Shown one piece after another: positions 45,682 through 57,762 of a DNA stretch of 64,000 bases (the first letter of the stretch is position 1; each line of letters starts with the position of its first letter). The notes under the pieces were generated by a model that worked only from the letters and a program-made list of their open reading frames with translations, ran no database searches and was not told where the DNA came from. Made by a program: the position numbers and the translations under genes. Source of the stretch: Anisus vortex (taxonomy: Eukaryota; Mollusca; Gastropoda; Planorbidae); the NCBI GenBank assembly GCA_949126835.1, contig OX421497.1, forward strand, positions 43,298,226 through 43,362,225, in the 5' to 3' direction.

Positions 45682-47100
45682 CTGTAGTCTATGTAATTTT
45701 TATGTTAAATTGTTCATTTAATTATTTTAAAACATTTTTTTTTATGCTAGGCTAAAATTGTTATACATTTTGTTGTTCATAAATTGTTTTAGAATTTTTT
45801 TCTCTCACATCATGATGTTGTAAGAGACGATATACCAAACCGGTCGAAAACAAACATATAGTTTATGATAAATAAATTTGGTGCCGAATGCTAAAACACA
45901 TTTCTTCCTAAACATAAAATTAAAAAGAAAAACACTTTAGATGATATTTCGCACCGAGTATAAAAAATAAATATAATTATTTCTTTATATCATAATACTT
46001 AACCATAATAAAATATAGGCCTACTTTAAAAATAAAGGAAATAAATGTACTTATAAATTACCAATATAAAGGAATTCACGTGGAAAAATGAAAACAAAAG
46101 GTACTATAATAATTTAAAACACATTCACTGTTTAAAATAGATTTTCTAGAAATTCATTATTTATAGACCTAAGTCTGCTAAAATTGCCACCTTTTCACAT
46201 GGGCTGCTATATGTCGCTTTGACGAGATCAAGAAGTCCCAAGAATTTGAAAGTGAGAGTTCAACCAAATCCTCAACAAGGACAACTATTGCAGGATGACC
46301 GACAATTTACGCGCAATGTTGTTTTTAGAGAAGTGTTTCATTGAAATCTATTCTATATATAAATGTGTACATAATAAACCATGCATATGCATTTTTAAAA
46401 TTTCTCTAATTGTTAATGATTTATCCTTTACGTTTTTTTTTAGCTATTGATTTTTAGTATTATGATGCTTTTATCTAACTTTTGCATGAAAAACGTAGTA
46501 TACTGAAAAAACCAGGAAAACAAACAACCTATCATCATTAAAAACTTTAATCAAAATGCAAGACTAGACTCAACCCAGGATAAGAGTAGGAGACACTTTA
46601 ATCTTCTGTACAGTAAAAGCGTCTGTAATACATAAGATGAGATACTAAAGATATTTTAAAAATGTATTCCCTCAAGGACTTGCTTTTTTTGTTAAAGAAA
46701 TAATACATGAATGACAACAAAGCATAGTTCATATAAATGATTGAAAATGTCACGTGCACCAAATGAAATGAAACAAAAAAATAGTTTGGGAGAGGGGTGG
46801 GGGTAGGTAGAACGGATTTTCATTGGCATCGATTATATGTGTCAAGTTTCAACTGGATGGGATGATGGTGCGTCAATTACCTTACAGTAGATATTGTTTA
46901 TCATAAATCAACAATTTGCGATGTTAATATAAAGGATTTTTTTATGACAAAATAAGGATTATACGTTTTATGTGATTTATAAAAATGATCTTGCTCAATC
47001 TGATCTCATTTTATGCTATACATAAAGCCCACTTTTCTCAAAGGCTGACCAAATAGAGAATAATATACTTTTCCTCCGTGGTTTCCCACGTGCAATTTCT
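45682..47100. other. no gene recognised
   Basis: AT-rich. A block at about 46740-46880 (GTGTCAAGTTTCAACTGG) resembles the dispersed repeat text near 9070. Confidence 0.4.
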
Positions 47101-48320
47101 AGTTAATTGTATTCGTGTTCTCATATTGACTGAAATTTTCTATAATTATAATTTATTTTTAATGTAACTCCACTGCGCTACTTTTAAGTGGAAGTGACAC
47201 GTAGTCATCATATTAACTGGGTAGTTAATGTACTATTTAAAAAATGTGCATATAATTTTTTTATATCTAATATTTATATAACTTTTAGCTACTTGTTACA
47301 GATTGGTCATAACAAAGTTATAAGTGGTAGGCCATTTAGTAAGTTGTAGAAGAAAAAAAAATAAAACATAATAAATAATATTAGAAATATTAGCGGGAAA
47401 AAAACGGGTTAATTATCTCCCTTTAATTTAAAAAAAAGTTGATTACTTTGATTCAATAGTGATGCCAAAAAAGTTTGTTTTTTTTGTAATATAACAAATA
47501 TTAATGACTGATTCCGATTTCTTTATATAATTCGAGCATTATGGTATTCTTTACAAGATTAAATTATTAATTTATCTATGTTAAACAGTTGTAAAAAAAC
47601 ATTTCCTGCATTAATTGTTTGTCCATTTACTCTTAAGGAGTTTATCTTTTAAACATTAATAATTGTAACAATTGCTTTATAGAATACTATTAAAAAGTCT
47701 CTTATAGTTATTAAACACATAAAAACAAAATTTGTTTTAGAATTACTTATTTTTATGTTTTATTATAGAAGTTCAGTATAAAAGCTCTTATAAATGTAAT
47801 TAGTCTGAATCAATTAATGAGCAACATGTCTTATAATGGCAGATAAATATTTAGTAAATTTAGTAATTTCTAAGTAGTGAAGTGTAAGTGACCTCTTTGA
47901 ATGCTTCACACGGCTTTCGTGTGCAATAAATACTGTTCACACCTGTAAGTTGAATCAAAAGCTGAATGTAGAACGAATGCCTGGCAGTTGAGATTAGCAG
48001 AGGAGTTTCATAAGCATCTTCCATCCAGACTATCTTGCAAATTGACAGGCACATTTCGATGCCCATTATTTTTAATGTTTAAAATTCACTGACGGTGTTT
48101 TAAATTGCCAATATCCACTTTAAAATAAAAGTCTACATCTAAGAAGGTTGGATTAAGATCAAACCAGTTAGGCTTGATGTGGTATGAGTATGATGAAATG
48201 AGTCCATGAATTTGAAAGTCTAATCTTTGATTAGAAAACTCCATTTTGAATGCTTCAATGTACTACTGATAAAGCCGAACTATCTTTTATAATATATGCC
48301 TTTAAAAAGGGAAGTTATAA
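47100..48320. mobile_element. internal hAT fragment (copy E)
   Basis: It matches copies A and B internally, for example GTAGTTAATGTACTATTTAA, GATTTATAA-rich blocks, and the minus-strand transposase relic at 47860-48300. Neither terminal repeat is preserved. Confidence 0.7.
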
Positions 48321-48501
48321 AGTACTTACGAGTTGCATTACCAGTTTGAAGGATTATTTCTTTTCCTTCGATACTTTTAGCATTTTCCATTTATCTGAGT
48401 TCGAAAGATATATTCCGATTAGGTTCCCTTTTTTAAAATAAGTTATTCTTCTGTCTTTATTTTTTTCAGTCTTCTGTAACGTGGGGTGTTTTTATTGTTA
48501 G

Positions 48502-48502
<1 letters not shown>

Positions 48503-48572
<70 letters not shown>
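48503..48572 (+). repeat. (TA)n microsatellite
   Basis: About 35 pure TA units. Confidence 0.95.
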
Positions 48573-48574
<2 letters not shown>

Positions 48575-49390
48575 ACAATAATCGGTGTATAAACTTACTT
48601 TTGTTTCTGCATTAATGCTTTTCGGTCAATTGTTGACTACATAAAAAATTGCATGCAACATCATCAATAAACTTTTCAAACTTTCAAACACTAATAATGT
48701 ACGCAATGCTCGATTGAGAGTAAGATTTATTAGAACAATAAATATATCTAAGTTTTAATTGTCATTTTTTTAAACTAAAATTTTATCTAGCGAGATGTGA
48801 CTTTTGTTTTCAGAATAAAAGACGTACATACTGAAGTGAATAAGCTTACAAATGCAAATGTAAAATCTAAATAGCTTACTTTAGAAGTACAACCTTGTTA
48901 TTACATCTTTTCTCCCAATAATTACTGCGCCTATAAACGTAGGTCTTCTGGTAGAGGTTGGAGAGACAGGTGCCACGCTCCTCACATCGGTTGTATACTG
49001 ACGACACTATCTGACAACTCATGCTACGTTGGTGGTCTCAAGCTCTGGCAGCAGAAGACGTTTTCTTGGAATAGCTAGTTGCGTGGAGAGAATAATAATA
49101 CCCCAAGAACTGTTCTAATCCAACGACCCTTGAATAACGACAGATGCAGTTACAATTGCATGTCTGTTATAGTCAGAACTACAGGTATATTTTTGAAAAA
49201 TAATATAGGCTAGAAATCAATCTAGAAAAGTTTCTACAAATAACCTTTCCTTTGACGCTATATCAGTCCTTTCTTATTTCTATCAAATGAAACTAACATT
49301 TTGTTAAAGTAGAATAATAAAAGCCGTTTCAATGTGTGGAACATATAAATTATCTACCATGGGTAAAGTATTTTAACATTTTTAGAGGCC
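48573..49390. other. no gene recognised
   Basis: Nothing beyond AT-rich sequence. Confidence 0.4.
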
Positions 49391-49399
49391 ACAAATGAA

Positions 49400-49960
49400 C
49401 TATTTTGTTAGTAGTCTGTGTGAAGCTAAAGGAAACATCCATCATTTGAAGATTTACTTAAGCAGCATAGGAAAATATCTACATACCTAAAAGCTGCTAA
49501 AAGAAGCACCGACCAACATCATTACAGAAAGAAATTCTATAAAGTTCTGGATTAGACTCTTCACGCATGGCTCATCAAAAGCTTAAAAAAATGGAAGAGC
49601 AGACATACTCATAGAGTTTTCAAATATTTTGACATCCAAACCATCCCTAAACGATTCTTACTAATAACTCACACTTCAATTTCAACAAATCATCTTCGAG
49701 CTAAGGATAGAACATAACTTGCTGAAGCAACACAAACTCCACAAACTACTAATTGGTACAAGTGATATATGCCCCTGTGGAACAGCTCCCGAAAATGGGA
49801 AATATGTCCTTCCAATGTGCACCGTGTAACACTCCCAGTCAGCCATATGGCCACAGGAAACGTGCCTTGATAACAAACTATATGATAGACAGGAGCAACT
49901 CAAAGCAAGTTTATAACAAGTATTGGACTTGTTGTCTAAATTCTCTAAAATGTAAGCTAC
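49400..49960 (+). pseudogene. decayed LINE C-terminal zinc-finger tail
   Basis: Plus-strand reading near 49680-49830 gives IFELRIEHNLLKQHKLHKLL then DICPCGTAPENGKYVLPMC. This matches the CxC...E...C tail downstream of RT or RNase H in several non-LTR families. Frame breaks on both sides, so it is a relic. Confidence 0.5.
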
Positions 49961-49989
49961 TTGACAACGAAGAAAACCCCCCACAAAAA

Positions 49990-51769
49990 CTAAGGAATAA
50001 ACAGCAATAATATACTAAAAATTCACAAATTAAATCTCAAACATTAAGAGAAAACAACAACTTTCAAAACTATTTATTACAATATAGTTTGAATAAATAT
50101 CTAAATTATTTACTATAACACAACAGTTCAAAGCTAATAATTTTTAAACATTACAAGTAGATTTATACATTACAGTCTTTATATACATCTAAGCTTATAA
50201 CTAGAACACCATTGGGCGGTATTTTTAGGGTCAATTATGTGAGTGTACTAAACAACATGGCTGAATTATCTGGGAAATTATTGGCAGCTGTTACACAATT
50301 GTACAAAAAGCCTTAAACTATCAATAAATCTATAAAAATCACGTATATTGGTATTGACTACTTCTGTAAAGGGTGTATAGACTTATTTTGTATTTGGTCT
50401 TTGTTTCTTATAAGAAAGTGTCAGTAAACTCCTTCTGTAAATTTGAAATGCCTTACTTCCATCGCGAAGTGTCAAGAACACATCTGCTGTAAATTACAAT
50501 AGCCACATTATAGTGCAAAGCGTCAGTAGCACTCGAAAGCAATATGTGTTTGCCTCCTTCTGTAAAGGGTCAGTAAGACTTCTAAAGTAGCTTTACTTGA
50601 TAAGAAAAATCACTACGCTCATCTGAAGTAAAAAGCTCAAAAAGATGCAATTTAGAGCTGAAATTATAATGAAGATCCAAAATAAAACAAGCCTGACATT
50701 GAGACGCGAGATGAATGTAAAGAGCATGAAGACCTATACACATGTGTATGGAAAGTAATTCACTAAATCGTTTCTTTGGTTTCACAGCCGCTTTTGAAAT
50801 GTACAAAGCTAAATTCTCCGACTTGCGCGTTGCCTTTTCATAACATATTTTTTTTTTAGAAACGTGAAATATTTATTTATTTATTTGTATAAAATTGTAT
50901 TTCGTCATCCAAAAAGGAACAATATTTAGAAAACAACTTTAGATAGCAATGCAAGATGGGACGAAGGCCCTGACTACGTATCGGTATCGGGGAGTAATAT
51001 TATGCTCCAGGAAGTATAAGGTATGTATGTTCCTTATAATATAATAATGATAAGATAATCGAAATAAGGAATAAGTAGGGAAGATAATTATGCTCAAACT
51101 CTATTATGACAAATTGCATTAATAGCTTTCTGTAATTTTTTTCAGATATTCTGTAATGTTTTTTTTTAATTTTTAGAATAAACTTTTTATCAATCAATTT
51201 TACGAATTTGAAAATAGATATTTTCGAGTGTGGGTATTTCCCTAAATTTGTAGGCCACTTGGTCTTATACTCTACCGTCACTCAATCCCAGACAAAGATT
51301 AAAGCCAGTACTCTCAGAGCCTAGCCATTCTTGATCTTTGTAAAATGAGTGTTGTTGTTTTCCTCTATTGATTAAAAACACAATTCAATGCTTGACAGAC
51401 TCACTCAAGATGTTAATTTTCCGAATGACAGTTTTTGATAATTCTCAAGATGTGGCGGCTTAACTCATTCGTCTTTCTCTCTTGATATTCGCGACCCACC
51501 TGACATTCGACCACTTGGCATGTCACCCACTTGACCTCGTCAGTTTGTCATTTATTGCAATAGTTTTTTTTTCGTTAAAAATAGATATCAGTGCAAGGTC
51601 ACAAAAGTAGTGTTTTAAATGAACATAAATAATCTAGGTACTCACAGGGACTTAACTTGTCATTAACTTAGATGGCATATATTTTATAAATGTTTTCCTT
51701 ATTATAAGATTACTTGAAACTGCTGTAAAAAGTTCAAGGACTGAAACTTTTTCATTAAAGGGTTTGTTC
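49990..51769. other. no gene recognised
   Basis: Weak quasi-repeats of CTTCTGTAAAGGGT occur between 50360 and 50580. Short frames elsewhere lack any motif. Confidence 0.4.
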
Positions 51770-52020
51770 TTATCTTATATGTTACTGACGCTCATTCTAT
51801 ACAGAAGATTATTACGCTCAACCGTGATCTGAGTCCAGTCCTTCATTTAGATCAGCGTTTCAAATTATGCTAGGTTAATAATTTTTCTGTTTTGTTCAGG
51901 CAACCCATTCCGAGAAATAGTATTGAAATGCATTTGTTCTTGCACATGGGATAAGAAAAGTGATTTTGTCCTTCTGTTTATCTAAGTACTGTTATAGATT
52001 TGTATCGGGTTGTTTAGAAA
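51770..52020 (+). repeat. dispersed repeat (partner of 13570-13990)
   Basis: Shares TTGTTCAGGCAACCCATTCC and CATTTGTTCTTGCACA-type blocks with the first copy. Confidence 0.65.
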
Positions 52021-52094
52021 GAGCTCCGTTAACTATAGCAAGTGAATGGATATTTAGATTTATACAAGATATTCTGTAAAACTGGTATGACTCG

Positions 52095-52154
52095 GATGTC
52101 TCTCTCGCCCTCTCTTTCGCTGTCTCTCTCACTATATATCTATCTATCTATCTA

Positions 52155-52187
<33 letters not shown>

Positions 52188-52215
52188 TTATTTATTTATT
52201 TATATATATAATTTC
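52095..52215 (+). repeat. compound microsatellite
   Basis: TC-rich, TATC, TA and TTTA runs in succession. Confidence 0.9.
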
Positions 52216-52586
52216 TACCCTAAATGGAATAAAATACTTTGTAGTATATTAATACACACATAAAATATTAGAAAGACAATATGGACTTGATGCATAAACA
52301 TTTTAATTTTTATTTCTTCTTCTCGAATGCATTCTAGCATGGAATCAGTTGTCCGAAGTAGACACGAAAACCAATAACGTTTTTTTTAAACCACTTAACG
52401 AATTATAAGCCCGAATTCTAATAACTTTAAACACTCTATTTAGTTATGGATATTTAAATAAAAACACTCGCTTTCTTATGTTTTAACAGTAATTTTATCC
52501 TTTTATTCTCCAGACATAATGCTGACCTATAAGGGTTTCTCCCTACAAATGTAAAGAAGTATCTAGGAATTACTTCGACTGACAAC

Positions 52587-53627
52587 ATGAGTTCATCAAA
52601 CGTTTCCATAATTCTATCGGCCACGGCTCAGAGAAAATTTAACCCGAATCCACTAACGCCAATTCAGGATATCACATACTTTTTTGTAGTATCTATTAGT
52701 ATTGTAGGACTAGTTGGCAACGGAATTAGCATTGCGATTCTACGGAAACACAACTTTGCGGAAACATCCAACATGTTTGTTCTGGCACTTTGTGTCAACG
52801 ATCTAGTCCTGTCTTTAATAAGATGTATTAACACCTTAGGGAAATATTTCTTGTACAGCAGTCAGCCAATAGATTACGCTCTGTTAAATTCCATCAGTAC
52901 TGTCGTGGAGTGCATAACCACGGCAATAGGAGGTCAGTTATCAGGGATCGGGCTCCTCCTAACATCAATGATAGCTTTAGAGAGACTCATTGCAGTTTGC
53001 TTCCCTTTCCACGTCTCTCGAATTTTCACAACGACAAGAGTGCGAGGCATAATCGTCTTTTTGTATATCTTACACTTCGCTGTTTTTAGCCCTAGACTTT
53101 TCCAGTACGTCCTAAGGTTTGAGTATTCAAATATCTATAATAAAACCGTCGTTTTGAAATATTTTTCGGACATTTACGCTGCTAACCCAAAAGCCATTGA
53201 AACGTATATTGAAACCGTGTGTAATAATATCCTACTATGCTTTTGTCTTTCAACAATTTTGATAAGCACAGTCACTATCAGCGTGAAACTGGTCAGAAGA
53301 AACATCCACAAGATTGCGTCTAATGATTCAACAAAGAAGCGAGTCGATCAAAATAAAATCATCAAGATGCTTATCACCATTTGCCTGATCACCTTCATCA
53401 CGTTCGCCGCGGCCGAAGTATTTGGAGTTCTGTTAAGCATATCAAAGTATGTCACTTACGACTACGTCCTTGTCGATATTTGCCATAGCGCGTACAGTCT
53501 AATATTTCAAGCTCACTCGTCGATCAATTTCGTTGTGTACATTTGCATGAGTAAAAAATTCAAGACGGAGTTTGTGCACAAGCTGACCTGGTTACCAAGA
53601 TTTATTAAAAGTATTCTGTGCCCTTGA
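52587..53627 (+). CDS. rhodopsin-like 7-transmembrane receptor, putative chemosensory GPCR
   Basis: An intact 346-residue intronless frame, a diverged relative of 9607-10692 on the opposite strand. N5-V-S is a glycosylation site. TM1 has GLVGNGISI (N45), TM2 has LCVND (D72), TM3 ends in E132-R133-L134 after C109 at its extracellular start, and TM7 ends N314-F-V-V-Y318 followed by ICMSKKF, shared with the paralogue. As in the paralogue, CWxP is missing. The loop-2 cysteine seen in the paralogue is absent here, so the usual TM3-loop 2 disulphide seems not to form in either. It should act at the plasma membrane through G proteins. Ligand unknown. Confidence 0.9.
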   Translation: MSSSNVSIILSATAQRKFNPNPLTPIQDITYFFVVSISIVGLVGNGISIAILRKHNFAETSNMFVLALCVNDLVLSLIRCINTLGKYFLYSSQPIDYALLNSISTVVECITTAIGGQLSGIGLLLTSMIALERLIAVCFPFHVSRIFTTTRVRGIIVFLYILHFAVFSPRLFQYVLRFEYSNIYNKTVVLKYFSDIYAANPKAIETYIETVCNNILLCFCLSTILISTVTISVKLVRRNIHKIASNDSTKKRVDQNKIIKMLITICLITFITFAAAEVFGVLLSISKYVTYDYVLVDICHSAYSLIFQAHSSINFVVYICMSKKFKTEFVHKLTWLPRFIKSILCP

Positions 53628-53833
53628 TAAACTAGCATGTTGCCCCGGACCTATAGCTTAATGCCCATGACAAACCACTCGACTCCCCTGCAAAATGAGT
53701 CTGTAGACTGTAGGCCATGACATTCGACAAAAGTTACATATCTTATTTATTATAGCTATTAATACTATTAAAAATTATTTTTGTTATTTCTAAGATGTTC
53801 TAAAGGAGAAAGAGGAGGGGGGGGAGGTCTAAT

Positions 53834-54850
53834 CCAGGTTTCGGCTACCTACGAAACGCGTGCCAGACTTTGACACAGTACGATTTTTTTCAATGACACA
53901 CGAAAGACCTTCCCCCCTCTCAAACAAGGAGGTCTTTCAAGTCAAATAACATATGTCAGCATAATCAACGGCCGCTGCCTGTTAAACTGCAAATGAAATT
54001 CGCATTGTACGTCGACCGTTTGAATGCGAAGTTCCCATCTTTTTTACTCTTGTGATGGAATCTATCGTTAAAATGGTAAATTTTGTATAGTTTCTCACCC
54101 TACGCTGATTTACAGTCAATTCAAGTGTATTCTACTAAATATTGATACTAAATTTATGGAGATCTGGAGTTGCAGACAGTGTTTGCCGGCCTAGACGAGG
54201 TAGGGATAGTAGATTCATGTCTTGTCTGGAAGCAATTAAGATGCTTCTTGACGATAAACAAACAATATTTTCCGAAATTGAATGAGGATGACTGTCTGTT
54301 GAAGCTGATGTTTCTGGCACTGGAATAGATTTTCGCTAAAACTGGAATAGGTTGGAGTGAAATCCGTTTAAAACCATTTATGTAGTTTCTTAATTTTAGG
54401 CATATTCAGATCAATATACATATAAAAAATTAGCTTTTTCAGAAGTACATTGAAGTTCTCATGGCAGAGTTTTCTGACTAGAAGAAAGACTATCAAATTC
54501 TTGAACAAATGGTTGCACATCTCATCCAGTTTGATTTGATTGACTTTAAAACTTCCGGTACCTAATTAGATCAGGATATTTTTTTTTTTTACTGGAGAGA
54601 TATTGAAGATTTTAAAATGCAGCAAGTTGAGTTTAAGACAGCCATTTCAGGGGTATCAAAGCGTGCACATTTGCGAAAAAATCTGGGAGACACGTGCTTA
54701 GGAACTCCGTCTGGTATTCTCAATTTTTAGAGATTCGCTCTACTTTCAGACTTTGGTTCAATATTTATGAACAAATTTTATCACAGATGAAAGCGCAATT
54801 AGATCAGAGTATTCAAGAACTAGGTGCAAATTAATTGATACATTATTCAT
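53834..54850 (+). mobile_element. hAT remnant in plus orientation
   Basis: 53834 begins CAGGTTTCGGCTACC, a degraded terminus followed by GCGTGCCAGACTTTG. 54660-54800 aligns with the complement of the copy A and B transposase relics (ATTCGCTCTACTTTCAG...TTTGGTTCAA). The opposite terminus is not found. Confidence 0.6.
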
Positions 54851-55271
54851 AAATATAATAAGTAATAAGTTTTAAACAAATTTATTTGTTTTATTATTTC
54901 AATAAATATGCTTATATACTAGCGTTATATTATAGTGTTCAATTTTTTTTTTTTTAATTTTAAATAAACTTCTTAAATCGCCTTTAAACGATACAAGAAA
55001 AGATTTTTTTCAACTGTTTAACGTAAAAATAATTGTTTGCCTCTAATTAAACCTTGAAACGAAAACATTTAATATTGGATTGGTATAAACAAATAATAAA
55101 AAATGATAGTTATAGGCTATCATAAAACATAACTTGATAGGAACCACTAAAATAAAATGTAATTTTTAGTGAAATAAAGGAATATACTTAGATCTAACTG
55201 TTTTCTTCGCATTAATATATATATTTCTAACACGTTTCTTTTTTTATTTGTATAAATTGATAAGTTGCATA
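54850..55271. other. no gene recognised
   Basis: AT-rich sequence, possibly the rest of the hAT body above. Confidence 0.4.
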
Positions 55272-55727
55272 TAGAGGTCGACCAGAAATCGGTTCGTTTT
55301 CGGTTTCAGCGCCGTAAGTAGGCAAATGGACTCATTCGGAGAAGTTTCGGTTTCGGCCGAAGCTAGATAGTTAGCTTTCGGTTTTCTTCGAAACTGGTAT
55401 TGACTTTCGGTCATCAACCGAATATCTATTTTAACTTTCAAAATTCAGACTGCAACGCTAGTGACTCTGCTTATTGATAATTTCTTTTTTTTAAAACTGT
55501 TGCGAATTAATATGTGTGAAGTAGAAAATTGAAGTTAATAATAATAAACGAATCATTTAATCACCCCCAAAGAATGTCGAAAAATGGAGTGTGGGATTAC
55601 TGTGCATTCTTTTAAAAGCTTTTGTTTGGCCATTTCAGTTTCGGTTTCAGCAGAAAATAAATTTTTTAACTTTCGGTATGGTTTCATTTTTAGCCGAAAC
55701 CAACAATTTGGTTTCGGTCAGCCTCTA
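55272..55727. mobile_element. 456-bp hAT-like MITE, TAGAGG termini
   Basis: It starts TAGAGGTCGACCAGAAATCGG and ends with the complement of TAGAGGCTGACCGAAACC. The subterminal regions are full of TTTCGGTTTCGG motifs in both orientations. Flanks GTTGCATA and GCTGCATA match at 7 of 8. Confidence 0.9.
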
Positions 55728-56832
55728 GCTGCATACAATTTAGATCTTTTATAATGATAAAAATATATAAAAAATAGTTATACATTTTATAAATACAATA
55801 TGAAGACCATTTTATATGAACATTCTAAAACATTAGAATAACTACTTAATCGGTATGTTTATATGCGCATCTCTTCCTTTAAGATGTATTAATAATTTCC
55901 CCCTAATCGAGGCCAATGCATCTGAATTAGGATGAGACGCTGGGATCAGAAGAAAACATTTTCTGATCATAAAAATGTATGCCTACCGCAGAATTCAATC
56001 TTTACCATTAAACGATACATTCCAACTATGTTTGCACATGATTGATTAATTTACAAGTCTTAATGAGGTCTTACCTTTTCAATATTTCATGGTTTATTGT
56101 GTTCACAAACTTCCGTTTTTTTTCCGTCAATGCTCATTAAATGATCTTTTGGCCTTTTGCTGGTGTTTGACAATTTATTTAAACATAGTCGTCCAGTTCT
56201 GATCTTTTGGAAAATATATACTAAGGCTACAAAATTATTTATGAGTTATGAAGAATCCGTTATTTATCATCAAAAATGTGTAGGCCTATACGATAATAAA
56301 TAGTGGACGTCGCGTTAAGTTAAATTTAGCTTAGTTTATAAAATAAAATAGTCAAGAGTAGTGGTTCTTTGTTATAAAAAACATGATCTATAGAGATACA
56401 TAAAGACACAAAACGAAAATTCTTATGCGTCAAGCAATACGTTTGGGAATTTTAAAAAAAGGTGAATCTTCACCGCTATAACGTCCACAATCCAACGTTT
56501 TCTTTCGGCAACATGTTTTAGAATTGAAATAAAATTAAATCCTGTACATCTTTTCTTATTCGCAGTACAACCAGTAACACAGCACACAGACATGTTTTGT
56601 TAGTAAATGAACGAATAGAACCGGAAATGTTGGTACACGATACACTTTTAGGTTTACCATGCAAGCATAATCATTAAGATTTGTCAATTACGGTCTTGTC
56701 TGGGGCCGAGAAATTAAAGGCCAATTGAAGGAATAAAGGAGTTGATCCATCTGACTGTTTAGACTTGGCTTTTCATATAGATCTATAAGGGGGTTGTTGT
56801 TTCACTAACATTGGGCTGCTTTTAAATCCGAC
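55728..56832. other. no gene recognised
   Basis: AT-rich. It may be the residual 3' side of the gag relic below, but no LTR pair or pol motif is visible. Confidence 0.4.
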
Positions 56833-57541
56833 GTGTTTCTTTACTTCTCTACCTTACCTAATTCCATGACGGATTCTGTACTTACGAAGACTATGAATTC
56901 ATTTCTAATGAGTTCTCGCAAAATTAGTTCTCTAATACCTTCGAAGGTTTCCGCTGTCCCAGATGTCTTAATCCAAGTTTCTAGTGCTTCAGAGAACATT
57001 AAATTCTCTAAAATCATCATCTTTTGGTCGCACTTTATGCCACTTCCTCCTGCAAGATTCCTCTGTGTAATCAGCTTGTTTCAATATACGTAATTTAACA
57101 AACTCATAATCCTTATGTTCTATTAATTTCTCTTGGATCATAAAGTCTCTTAGCTTTACGTTGAGTCTGTTGGACAAGACCAATGGCCAATCTTCCTTGG
57201 CTATTCCATCTTTTGAAGCCGTTGCTTCAAAAAGTCTCAGATAATACACCAAGTCCTCTCCTTCCACATAACTCTTAAAATTCTTATCTAATCGATCTAC
57301 TTTTTTTCCGTCCATTAATGTCGCTTCTCACCTGATTCATTTCATGTTGTAGTCGTAACTTCTCTAAATCAAATACTCTTTCCTTCTCTTTCTCTCCACT
57401 TTCAAATTATATCTTCTCCCTTTCCACATCAATTGTCTGCTGATTGTCCACATATTTTTGCATAGCCTTCCCTTCATGGCCTAAACTAGTTGCCTCGGCG
57501 CATAACTCGTCTACTGTTCTGGGTTTGAACATCGTTTCCAT
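56833..57541 (-). pseudogene. decayed retroelement gag with SCAN-like region
   Basis: Minus-strand reading from the ATG at 57541 gives a coiled-coil N-terminus with one TAA, then a shift into 57315-56989 (DGKKVDRLDKNF...DYEFVKLRILKQADYTEESCRRKW). A further shift leads to ALETWIKTSG and FEGIRELILRE at about 56980-56870. The pattern (a YEFVK..IL segment, then YRRxF-like, W..., ..LI..E) is that of the SCAN-like capsid part of Gmr1-class gag, in a lineage clearly different from the three elements above. No zinc knuckle or pol follows. Confidence 0.7.
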
Positions 57542-57762
57542 ATTTGATTAAGCTCACTGTACTATCAAACATTAATTACCCACTATCACCCCTTTCATAT
57601 ACCACACAGATCGTACAATATGAAAATGGAAACTACGTGGATAAATGCGTATATGTATTATGTTTTACAGCACATAAATGATCTAAATCAAATTGTCATT
57701 CAGTCAGTGATAAGACTGTTTACTATTTTGTGAAAAGAAATTGAAGCGAGTTAGGTGTTACC

